Shown piece by piece: positions 33,957 to 41,645 of a DNA stretch of 64,000 nucleotides (its first letter is position 1; every line of letters starts with the position of its first letter). Where the stretch lies: the NCBI RefSeq assembly GCF_017094465.1, contig NZ_CP064791.1:124001-188000 (forward strand). The letters run 5' to 3'. The notes under the pieces are model-generated. The model did not search any database and had not been told where the DNA came from. It saw nothing but the letters and a program-made list of their open reading frames with translations. The DNA is from Halapricum desulfuricans. Its GTDB lineage: Archaea > Halobacteriota > Halobacteria > Halobacteriales > Haloarculaceae. A program made the translations under genes and the position numbers.

Positions 33957-35252
33957 CTACCGTATCTCCTCTGTCTCGACGAACTTGTCGATTGACTCTC
34001 GCGTATCCATCAACGCCGCAACTGCGTCTCGGACAGCAGCAAAGACGCCCTTTCCATCCTGTTCAAACACCGGTATTTGCCGGGAATACATATGGTATCG
34101 ACTCAGAGGCTGGTCCTCTGGCAGCAGCGTTCGGGTTCGTTGAAAACCAGCAGCCTGTAGAGACTCCCAGTGTCCATCCTGTTTGAGTTTGTCATGGAGT
34201 CGTTTTCGCTGCTGAGCACCGGATGTGGGGTTCTCCGGCGATGACTGGGTGTCTTGCTTGCTTATTTTGTAACGAAGAGTAACTTCGATTAGCGAGTCCG
34301 TTGATCGGTAGCCGTGTTCGGGGTCATGATCTGTCCCCCGTTTAAGTCGTTTATCACGCGCCAGTATTTCGAAGCGAATCCCTTCGTCTTCCCACCGGTG
34401 CTTACTGATACGGTAAATATCCGACCCCTTCTCAAACCGCGACTGAAGCGTTCGTGATGTCCACCCATCAGACGAACCGGAAGACAACTCATATTGTTCT
34501 CGTAGCCACTCGCGCAGTCGTTTGAACAACTGAATGCGGTCATCGATATGCGCTTCTGAATCATACGGAATCCCCAGCTGGTCAAGCTTCTCCCCATACT
34601 GGAGTGCTAGTCTTGAATCTGGTCCAAAATCTCGCTGGTCAAGGAGATCTTTATCTATTGCGCGCATCCAGTCTCGGAGACGGAGAGCATCGATATCTGA
34701 CTCAACCTTCCCGACAAGGGTTGCCAGCCCGCGGTGAATATCGCTCCAGTACAAATTTGGATACGTGCTTTTTGGATTTATATTGTCCTGCGTGAGTAAT
34801 ATATAGTCCCAAGAATTGATGGCGTTTTTCTCGACCTGCTTCTGAAGATAGCGTGTCTGAGCGTCTATCTGTTTGTGCCTGAGAGAAGACTGGGTCTTTA
34901 TTTCAAAAACGATCATACGCGTACCCGTCTCGATTAGAATATCCAGCTCTGTCTCGTCCGGCTTCCGGCTGAAGGCACTGACCGAATTAACTGTGGCTCC
35001 ATCTATCTCCTCAATTGAGGACTGGGTCCCGCCGGCCACATCCAGGCAATGATTCAGAAAGGTCGCATCCAGACCGTGGCTTCCGTCGGGATCACACATC
35101 CATCTCAGAAATTTCGTGTGTGTCCGTTCATCCCCTGCTCTATCGATAATGTCGAACGTAGTTGTCCGTTCGGTAGTTGTCTGACGATAGAGACTCAATA
35201 TCTCATCAATTTCGCCTTCAGTTAGTTCATCGGATCCCATCATTCCATGCAA
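33957..35252 (-). CDS. PD-(D/E)XK nuclease superfamily protein (PDDEXK_4-like)
   Basis: 431 residues. The N-terminus has ERTHTKFLRWMCDPDGSHGLDATFLNHCL, typical of the PDDEXK_4 family (relatives: E-x-x-H-T-x-F-L-x-W-L-L). The catalytic core follows with D in TELDILIET and E-I-K in VFEIKTQSS, then QIDAQTRYLQ. The remaining 280 residues are of unknown role. This family occurs widely in defence contexts. It is convergent with the HNH gene and lies inside the segment bracketed by the 15-base repeats. The start may be the first ATG or one of the two following in MHGMMGSDE. Confidence 0.8.
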   Translation of the reverse strand: MHGMMGSDELTEGEIDEILSLYRQTTTERTTTFDIIDRAGDERTHTKFLRWMCDPDGSHGLDATFLNHCLDVAGGTQSSIEEIDGATVNSVSAFSRKPDETELDILIETGTRMIVFEIKTQSSLRHKQIDAQTRYLQKQVEKNAINSWDYILLTQDNINPKSTYPNLYWSDIHRGLATLVGKVESDIDALRLRDWMRAIDKDLLDQRDFGPDSRLALQYGEKLDQLGIPYDSEAHIDDRIQLFKRLREWLREQYELSSGSSDGWTSRTLQSRFEKGSDIYRISKHRWEDEGIRFEILARDKRLKRGTDHDPEHGYRSTDSLIEVTLRYKISKQDTQSSPENPTSGAQQRKRLHDKLKQDGHWESLQAAGFQRTRTLLPEDQPLSRYHMYSRQIPVFEQDGKGVFAAVRDAVAALMDTRESIDKFVETEEIR

Positions 35253-35361
35253 ATAGCCGGAGATGATAGTTCTTTCCCCGTGATATAGAAGACGTTCAGT
35301 GGATCCTGCATATAACCTCTATATTCAGCACGGCAATCGTATCGGAATCTGGGGCTTTCAA

Positions 35362-35376
35362 CAGAGCCAAATACCT
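35362..35376 (+). repeat. 15-base direct repeat, right copy
   Basis: CAGAGCCAAATACCT, the partner of 32373-32387. It lies 20 bases before the start of the next gene at 35397. Confidence 0.6.
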
Positions 35377-35396
35377 CAGATTCGGCGTTCCATATC

Positions 35397-36071
35397 ATGA
35401 GCCAGCGGGTTTCAGAGCCTCAGATCAATATCCGTTACTGGGCAGCCCAGTACGAAGCGACTGCTGATGACGACGAGATTTACGACGATGCAATCGAGTC
35501 CAACTCAACGACGCTCGATCGGGCGCGCTCCCTCTGGGACTGGAAGGATTTGAGCCGTGGAGTTCCGTTCGAGCAGGTCGAACCGGTCCTCTCCACCCTC
35601 GAGTTCGATGAGTACCTAAAGAAACCCCCTGGAGATGCAGTCGCCTCACTCAGTTCGACGTTAGTCGAGAAGGGCGCCCTCGAAACAGAAACAGTAGTGG
35701 CCCCTGCTTTCATTTTACATCTGGCAGACAGCAGCTCTGAGGAGTACTCATCGAGGTTCCCAATCTTCGACGCTCGGTGCTGGAAGGCGTTCGTGTTCCT
35801 CACAAAACGCCGAGAGGGGGACGAAAAGTTGCCAGTCGGTGCGACGACGTCGGCGTCAAGATATGGTGAGTTCTGCCAATATTTCTCGCGGACCCTTCCC
35901 CAGGGCGTCTCTGGCCGTCAATATGAGAAGGCGCTGTTCAAGTTTGGCGGCTACATTGGCCGTCTCCCGGTCGAAACGATAGCGGAAATTAGCGAATATC
36001 TCACTGCCATCGAACGGAACATCCACGAGCAGATCGATACAGCAGGATTCGCACTCACCGACTCTCCGTAG
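35397..36071 (+). CDS. Hypothetical protein, possible HhH-type fold
   Basis: 224 residues, acidic, with no membrane segment. The stretch FPIFDARCWKAFVFLTKRR followed by a helix and then FKFGGYIGRLP recalls helix-hairpin-helix glycosylase-like proteins, which have a conserved D-x-R after a P-I/V-x-D segment. The similarity is faint and no catalytic Lys/Asp pair can be assigned. Alone between the PD-(D/E)XK gene and a minus-strand pair. I do not recognise it with confidence. Confidence 0.5.
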   Translation: MSQRVSEPQINIRYWAAQYEATADDDEIYDDAIESNSTTLDRARSLWDWKDLSRGVPFEQVEPVLSTLEFDEYLKKPPGDAVASLSSTLVEKGALETETVVAPAFILHLADSSSEEYSSRFPIFDARCWKAFVFLTKRREGDEKLPVGATTSASRYGEFCQYFSRTLPQGVSGRQYEKALFKFGGYIGRLPVETIAEISEYLTAIERNIHEQIDTAGFALTDSP

Positions 36072-36120
36072 ATCTTCGCTGGTTCGTCTACATTCTCCTG
36101 TTCTGGTGATTGGAGCACCC

Positions 36121-36519
36121 CTACTTCACCGAGTATTTACGATCCTTGATCACCCTGAGCTTGTGTGGATTGAGATTTGCCTTCCCGGCGTACTCGGCTT
36201 GGAGCTCCCGGAAGCAAGCCATGAACAGGACTGCTTTCGGCGGAAACTCATTGAGAGACAGCACATCCATCTCCGCAGCCTGATCTGCGAGTGCCGGTTC
36301 TGAGTCAGTATACAGGTCTTCGATCGCTCTCAGATGCTCTTTTTCGTCCTTCGTCACCGTGGCCCCGACCTCGAGACCAGTGAGTGCTTCTGTCCACTGG
36401 ATTATATCCGATTCTGGAGGAACTTCCGATAGTGCTTCCTGGATCCATCGATGCATGGCCTTTGAGTGGACACTATCGACTGCTTCTGTGATTCCTGAAT
36501 ACTTACCCGGACCTGACAT
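36121..36519 (-). CDS. Hypothetical protein
   Basis: 132 residues from MSGPGKYSGITEAVDS at 36519; the frame is open to 36660 but overlaps the neighbour and lacks haloarchaeal composition there. Charged and helical, with no motif seen. It is 61 bases downstream of the zinc-binding protein at 36581, same strand, likely one operon. Confidence 0.5.
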   Translation of the reverse strand: MSGPGKYSGITEAVDSVHSKAMHRWIQEALSEVPPESDIIQWTEALTGLEVGATVTKDEKEHLRAIEDLYTDSEPALADQAAEMDVLSLNEFPPKAVLFMACFRELQAEYAGKANLNPHKLRVIKDRKYSVK

Positions 36520-36580
36520 AGCTGAACGAAGAGTGCCTTTCGTTAAATAACCGCCTCGGATACTGCTACCGCACAGCCCG

Positions 36581-37150
36581 TCATTGCTGTTTGTAGTACT
36601 CTTCCATAGCTGTACCACAGTCGCTACAAACCACTCGTGGCGGTGAGCTGGGAATAGCACTTGTTATTGCGGTGTTTTCGAGAGCATCCGCTTTGTTTCC
36701 GTGGTGGGTGATTCGACTTTCTGCTGTAGCGATCAGCATGAACTCACGGGGCAGCTTCGAGATAATCTCACGAGATCCCTCAGACAAGATGAGTGCGTTG
36801 TCGTGCCTGAGATCGCCTTCGCAGTTCGGGCAGACGTCCGGATCGATGTCGAATGCAGTGGTTGGAATTGCCTGCTTCGTTTCGAGTCGATCGCGCCTGC
36901 GTGTTGACGAATCGTACAGCGGCCGCTTCGGGTTACACCCGTATACTGTGGCGAATTCGTACCAATCGCCTACTTTCCAGGTGTAGGGGTAACTTGGAGT
37001 ATCCTCTGTCACAACTACGTACCGAGAAACGTCTGCCGCGTCGGTTATCTCGATAACTTCTCCTGCCTCACTGTTCGTTCCCCACACGTCGCTGACAGCC
37101 GCAACGAATGAGTACTTCGTATTGTGGTTGATCGTTCCAAGTGCAGACAT
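36581..37150 (-). CDS. Hypothetical zinc-binding protein
   Basis: About 189 residues from MSALGTINHNTKYSF (37150); earlier in-frame starts reach 37243, but that part is rich in Ser and looks non-coding. Two CxxC pairs, CPNCEGDL near the middle and CSDCGTAM at the C-terminus, could hold one zinc. A strand-rich N-terminal half (YVVVTEDTPSYPYTWKVGDWYEF) suggests a small beta domain. Function unknown. It precedes 36121-36519 on the minus strand. Confidence 0.5.
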   Translation of the reverse strand: MSALGTINHNTKYSFVAAVSDVWGTNSEAGEVIEITDAADVSRYVVVTEDTPSYPYTWKVGDWYEFATVYGCNPKRPLYDSSTRRRDRLETKQAIPTTAFDIDPDVCPNCEGDLRHDNALILSEGSREIISKLPREFMLIATAESRITHHGNKADALENTAITSAIPSSPPRVVCSDCGTAMEEYYKQQ

Positions 37151-37381
37151 ACTTTGTAGAGACATTGACTGTGCTCGCTGTCCTGAGGAAGAGCATGGTA
37201 CTTCAATGGACAAACTACTGGAAAGACGAGAATCCATTTCCACGCTAATTGAATCAATGAATCAATCACACAGTCTACGAACTCACTACTGTGAATGGAG
37301 ATACCGACAAAAACCTATTCTCGAAAGATAGTTCCCAGCATCGGGGGAGAATTTATCACTCACTCACCATATTTGTGCAAT

Positions 37382-38398
37382 ATGCCATCTGAGAAATTAG
37401 TACCGTATAAAATCGAACTGTACGAGAAATATGATCCAGAGCAAAAGTATGATTTATCGAATTTATCCAGCCATGATCCGAGTATCGGTTACGACCATAT
37501 CATAGATGTAGTAGAAGACTTCTTGTCAAACTTGGAAGGCAGGAACTTGAGAGATCCTTCGGCTGAGAAGACCTTCATAGTTGAGGATTTCGAGAGGAAC
37601 GGGAACGTTATAGATGGGTATATTTCGACAGGGAATTATGGATATGAATCCCTCATCAGAAATGTGGAAACAGGGGACCCAACCTATGAAAAGGACGAAA
37701 TGGAAGCGGAGCAGCTTCCATTCTATTTCATGTTTTATTTACCGCAGACTGTCGAGGGAGAGCCATATCGAGGCGGAACGAGGCTAGTAATCATCTTAGA
37801 GCAAATTAACCGGATGGGAATCAAGGGCCAAGTAAAGAGTCGATTTGAACAATTCCTAACAACAAGTAGCGATGACACTACTGTCAAATTCAGACCAATA
37901 TATACGGAAAGAATCTACGAGAAATTACTTGAGGCAGACTTTTTGAACAGGATTGACATTGACCTGAATAAGATTCCTGGCGATGATGAACGCCGATCAG
38001 AGTTGATTCACGGTATCGACTCAGGGGACACTAAGTCACAGACGATTGTATTACACCCTGATGACGACTTTGCGGATGGTTTGAGAGAAGTCGTTGGTAG
38101 ACTAAAAGAAGAAGAAAGAGAGTTCGCAGAGGTTGTCTCTGAAGAAGTTGAAGAAGTACGTGCAAAAGTCGTGAATTCAGGGGGGCGACAAGAAACGATT
38201 CCGTTGATGAAAAATAAAGTAGCTATGCGGAGGGACCTCTCGGGAGATGAACTTCAGTACAGCAACGGCTTGCTCACAACTGGTTCTCTAAGGCGTGAAG
38301 CTGATGGCTTATTTACTGATTTGATGCACTCCGAGTTAGTAGAGTCACCAGAGTTTGGGGATGACATCCAACCCTTGGAATTTGACGATGAGATTTAA
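37382..38398 (+). CDS. Hypothetical protein paired with a membrane protein
   Basis: 338 residues from MPSEKLVPYKIELYEKYD. AT-rich and different in codon use from neighbours. Segments such as IDGYISTGNYGYESLI and QLPFYFMFYLPQ...RGGTRLVIILEQINRMGIKG suggest a mixed alpha/beta domain, with a coiled-coil-like acidic stretch near residues 235-265 (RLKEEEREFAEVVSEEVEEV). No known motif. Only two bases separate its stop from the next gene, which encodes a multi-pass membrane protein; such soluble/membrane pairs are common among defence modules. Confidence 0.6.
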   Translation: MPSEKLVPYKIELYEKYDPEQKYDLSNLSSHDPSIGYDHIIDVVEDFLSNLEGRNLRDPSAEKTFIVEDFERNGNVIDGYISTGNYGYESLIRNVETGDPTYEKDEMEAEQLPFYFMFYLPQTVEGEPYRGGTRLVIILEQINRMGIKGQVKSRFEQFLTTSSDDTTVKFRPIYTERIYEKLLEADFLNRIDIDLNKIPGDDERRSELIHGIDSGDTKSQTIVLHPDDDFADGLREVVGRLKEEEREFAEVVSEEVEEVRAKVVNSGGRQETIPLMKNKVAMRRDLSGDELQYSNGLLTTGSLRREADGLFTDLMHSELVESPEFGDDIQPLEFDDEI

Positions 38399-38400
38399 AT

Positions 38401-38904
38401 ATGATATTCAAGAACATTTTTAAAATAATAAAAAATCACTACGCCTCATTAGCTGAGGAAACTGGCTACAAACCCAAGCCGGCCGGAGCGATCCTAATTA
38501 TTATATTTTTCTTATTACCGGCTGTCTTGGGTGCTGTATTAGGGTCTGCGGTTGTCATCTGGGAAGGATTCATATCTGCGTCAGCCCCTGTTCTGAGCGT
38601 TTTAACTGGATTTTCCATTAATACGCTAGTTCTATTGATGAGGTTTGACAATAAAAACTCTCACCAATATGATCAATCAACGGTAGAAAAGACCAAGGAA
38701 TTTACACTTTATTCGATCTTGATTGGCGTACTCATCATAATCATTCTGGTGTTCGGATTTATCATTTCTAGAATCAATTTAGAGGCCCGGAGTTTCACTG
38801 TGATTGCAGTTTCTTCAATCACTTACGCATTTATCGCCCATTACTTCCTCACACTCCTTGTTATAACGCATAGGATGTTCTCGTTCACCAAGATTGTGGA
38901 CTAA
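38401..38904 (+). CDS. Small multi-pass membrane protein
   Basis: 167 residues with four hydrophobic helices: about 29-49 (AILIIIFFLLPAVLGAVLG), 58-76, 98-121 (LYSILIGVLIIIILVFGFII) and 130-155. The N-terminal 25 residues are basic and helical (KNIFKIIKNHYASL). It is two bases after the gene at 37382, so they are an operon. No family recognised; by context a candidate membrane effector. The stop at 38904 is followed by a G9 run. Confidence 0.65.
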   Translation: MIFKNIFKIIKNHYASLAEETGYKPKPAGAILIIIFFLLPAVLGAVLGSAVVIWEGFISASAPVLSVLTGFSINTLVLLMRFDNKNSHQYDQSTVEKTKEFTLYSILIGVLIIIILVFGFIISRINLEARSFTVIAVSSITYAFIAHYFLTLLVITHRMFSFTKIVD

Positions 38905-38912
38905 TATACGAT

Positions 38913-38921
38913 GGGGGGGGG
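38913..38921 (+). repeat. G9 homopolymer
   Basis: Nine G just after the stop of the membrane protein gene. It lies outside any gene I can support. Listed because two other G/C runs in this window sit at frameshifts. Confidence 0.7.
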
Positions 38922-39160
38922 TTGAATATCTAAGATCTAAAATCCGTGGTATCGGCCTGACAAAAGTTTTTATCTATCTCTGCATATCGCGCGTGGCTTC
39001 CGACAGAGTTACGGACTTTTCGACCTGCTCTGTCACATTGGCCGCTTGTGCCCATTCGATCTACGCTCTCGCTATCTCGGTGTGCAACATTCACGCTCTG
39101 TATCCAGCACAGCTGTGATATTGTGTAACTAATTGCGAATTTCAGCACAGTGGGCTCATA

Positions 39161-39643
39161 TCAGCCTCGCTCCGCAACAGAGAGATACAACGCGTAGTTC
39201 CCTGTCAATTCACCAGTCTCACGATCTTCTGTCCGCTGGAGATTGATCTCGATCCGTGTCCGTGACCCTTCGAGTCGCTGAATCGGCTTCAACAGCCCTG
39301 CGACCGTTTCGACGAACTTTGGATCCCCTGTGATACGTATATTCGAGATTGACGTCGGGAACGTACTCCCCTCAAACCCGTTTGGCTTCGGCACGAACGC
39401 ATTTCTGAGTTCGTGGGCAGTTGGCTCGTCCAAGTTGTTCAGCCACCTCATCGCGTCCTTTTTTCGCACAGACCCACTGTCGGTGGTTGGCAAATCGTCT
39501 AACTTTGCTGATCGCGGTGATGGAGTTCGTGGGTCGCTGGTGGTTGATTCGGTCTCTGCTTTCTCGGGCTCGCACGTCCGGCAGACCCAGTCTTCTTCAA
39601 CCTTCACCATGGCGGAGCCACAGGAATCACAGAATTGCATCAC
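39161..39643 (-). CDS. RPB9/RPA12-like zinc-ribbon protein
   Basis: 160 residues. The N-terminal zinc ribbon CDSCGSAM...VCRTCEP (C5, C8, C21, C24) is like that of RNA-polymerase subunit RPB9 and TFS. The C-terminal domain (KKDAMRWLNNLDEPTAHELRNAFVPKP... GELTGNYALYLSVAERG) is a beta-rich domain seen in haloarchaeal homologues and is not the catalytic ribbon of TFS. The role is unknown. It is divergent from the VWA gene, and near a TFB-like gene. Confidence 0.7.
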   Translation of the reverse strand: MMQFCDSCGSAMVKVEEDWVCRTCEPEKAETESTTSDPRTPSPRSAKLDDLPTTDSGSVRKKDAMRWLNNLDEPTAHELRNAFVPKPNGFEGSTFPTSISNIRITGDPKFVETVAGLLKPIQRLEGSRTRIEINLQRTEDRETGELTGNYALYLSVAERG

Positions 39644-39731
39644 AATACTCAGGACAACGATCTCACATAAGTGTTAGTCTGCAACCGCCTGCTGGCCTAC
39701 GCGACCTATCTTGCCTATTTCCGATTTCACA

Positions 39732-39737
39732 TTTATA
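39732..39737 (+). promoter_or_regulatory. TATA box of the VWA gene
   Basis: TTTATA about 30 bases before ATG 39765, predicting a near-leaderless transcript and ruling out the earlier in-frame start at 39711. Confidence 0.5.
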
Positions 39738-39764
39738 CCAGATGTTCGTCCACCGTTGAGTGCA

Positions 39765-40400
39765 ATGGAGACCCACATTACCTTCGTCCTCGACTCGTCC
39801 GGCTCGATGTCGGCGATCGAAGACGACACGATTGGCGGGTTCAACTCGTTCCTCGACGATCAGCGAGATGAAGAGGGCACAGCCACTGTGTCGCTCTTCG
39901 ATTTCAACACGGACATCGATCGCGTCTATCAGGGACAGCCGATTGCCGAGGCGCAGGAACTTACGAGCGAATCCTACACCCCCGGTGGGAGAACTGCACT
40001 CCACGATGCAATCTCGATGGCGATCGACGATACGATGAACTACATCACCTCGTTCGATCCCACCGAACGACCCGAGACTGTCGTGGTGGTCGTACTGACC
40101 GATGGAAAGGAGAACGCTTCCGAGACGCCCCAAGAGATGGTTCGGGCGCGTGTCGAGAAGTGCCGCGAAGACTTCGAGTGGGAATTCCTCTTCATCGGTG
40201 CGAATCAGAACGCCGCCTTGACTGCGAGTGAGATGGGGATGGACCAAGACAAGTCGCTGGACATGGCTCACAACGCAGAGGGCACGCGCGCAGCGTACGA
40301 GTCAACGTCTGAGCGAATCAGTGAGGCTCGCCGAGAAGGGAGTACAAGCGGCTTCGATGAGGCCGATCGCGATCGGCAGAACGACGCGGACGACACCTAG
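39765..40400 (+). CDS. VWA-domain protein
   Basis: 211 residues. A von Willebrand factor A fold with the MIDAS metal site: DSSGS (residues 10-14), the Thr of TPGGRTALHDAI, and the Asp of VLTDGKENAS. No signal peptide or membrane segment, so it is cytoplasmic. Such stand-alone VWA proteins often work as metal-dependent scaffolds. The start is fixed by the promoter at 39732. It lies between the zinc-ribbon gene and the third TFB-like gene. Confidence 0.85.
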   Translation: METHITFVLDSSGSMSAIEDDTIGGFNSFLDDQRDEEGTATVSLFDFNTDIDRVYQGQPIAEAQELTSESYTPGGRTALHDAISMAIDDTMNYITSFDPTERPETVVVVVLTDGKENASETPQEMVRARVEKCREDFEWEFLFIGANQNAALTASEMGMDQDKSLDMAHNAEGTRAAYESTSERISEARREGSTSGFDEADRDRQNDADDT

Positions 40401-40508
40401 ATCTATCTGTGCAGTAAGTCGGAGCCTGTTATCGATTTAAGTACGATCGTTCTCCTGGAGGTATTGAACGTAGCTCCGGACCCCTGATATCCGACCTTGT
40501 TGCACCGA

Positions 40509-41483
40509 ATGCGATCACCAACGTCTGAGGACACGAGCGAAGACAACGGAGAGGACTCTTCCACAGATGGCGAACAGAGCCGAGTTTCCAGCTTCTCCGA
40601 CGAGGAGTCTTCAGAGCGTTTTCGATCATACTCCGACCGCGAGCGTTCGTACGACCCTGACGACCTGCGCCCTGACGTCAACGGGCAATTCTCTCCCAGC
40701 GAAACGAGCGGCCGTGGTGCGGCCCCTGTATCTCGATACGAACGGCAGGACCGAGGCCTGTCCAGTGTCGTAGGTTCTGAGAACAGGGACGGATATGGTC
40801 AGACGCTGTCGAGCAGTCAGCGACAGCGCGCTGCACGTATTCGACGGTGGCAACAGCGCGTCCAGGTTTCCGGTACGACTGCCAGAAGCCAGCGGCAGGG
40901 ACTGGACGAAATCCAGCGGATGGCGACAGCTCTGGGGATCAAAAAAGACGTCCGGCAGATGGCTTGCCGACTCTTCCGACAGTCAGTCGATGCAGGCCTT
41001 CTCCCGGGACGGGCTATCGAGAGTGTGGCCTCGGCCAGCCTGTACATCGCAGCGAGATCGGTTGGCTATCCTCGCTCATTCGATGAAATTGCCGCGGTGA
41101 GTCGCGTTGAGAGAAAGCGAATCATCAACGGCTACGAATCAGTACGAGATGAGTTCGGGTTGTCTCTCGCACCTGTGGATCCCCAATCCTATCTTCCGCG
41201 AGTCGCTTCGGAAGCAGGTGCCAGCCAGTCCGTTCAGCAGCGAGCTGCTGAGATCATACAGACTGCCCAGGAGAGCGATGGTAAGACCTCGTCTGTAATC
41301 GGCGGTATGAAGCCGACGAGTGTCGTTGCGTCTGCGCTCTTTGCTGCGAAGTCACTGGAAGGCGATTGCGTTACCCAGACGGAGATCGCTGATGCTGCGA
41401 ACGTTCACGAATCGACGATCCGGAACAACTATAGACGTCTTCTTGAGCCATATCACGAACTCAACACAGACAAAGATACGTAG
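40509..41483 (+). CDS. Transcription initiation factor TFB-like protein (3), no zinc ribbon
   Basis: 324 residues from MRSPTSEDTSED. The N-terminal zinc ribbon is absent: there are no CxxC pairs, but a Ser/Glu-rich tail instead. The B-finger/linker is kept (DRGLSSVV...TLSSSQRQRAARIRRWQQRV), as are the two cyclin repeats (AIESVASASLYIAARSVG and SVVASALFAAKSLEG, ending in a HTH-like ADAANVHESTIRNNYRRL). Loss of the ribbon should affect polymerase recruitment, so this could be a competitor or a specialised factor. It is upstream of the giant helicase operon, in the same direction. Confidence 0.8.
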   Translation: MRSPTSEDTSEDNGEDSSTDGEQSRVSSFSDEESSERFRSYSDRERSYDPDDLRPDVNGQFSPSETSGRGAAPVSRYERQDRGLSSVVGSENRDGYGQTLSSSQRQRAARIRRWQQRVQVSGTTARSQRQGLDEIQRMATALGIKKDVRQMACRLFRQSVDAGLLPGRAIESVASASLYIAARSVGYPRSFDEIAAVSRVERKRIINGYESVRDEFGLSLAPVDPQSYLPRVASEAGASQSVQQRAAEIIQTAQESDGKTSSVIGGMKPTSVVASALFAAKSLEGDCVTQTEIADAANVHESTIRNNYRRLLEPYHELNTDKDT

Positions 41484-41564
41484 CCATCTGCGCTTTATTC
41501 TCAGAAGGGAGTCATTCGCGAATTATTGTCTTCCCATCCTCAAAACCTGTAATTCGGAGTGAGA

Positions 41565-41572
41565 TTTATATA
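41565..41572 (+). promoter_or_regulatory. TATA box of the helicase operon
   Basis: TTTATATA. Initiation about 27 bases on (near 41597) puts the transcript start after the GTG at 41586, so ATG 41646 is the preferred helicase start. Confidence 0.55.
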
Positions 41573-41645
41573 GGTAAGCGCTGCCGTGTTTAGTAGACAG
41601 CCGTACTGCAATCCGTGTAATTGCAGACCCCCCAAGACCCTGTTT

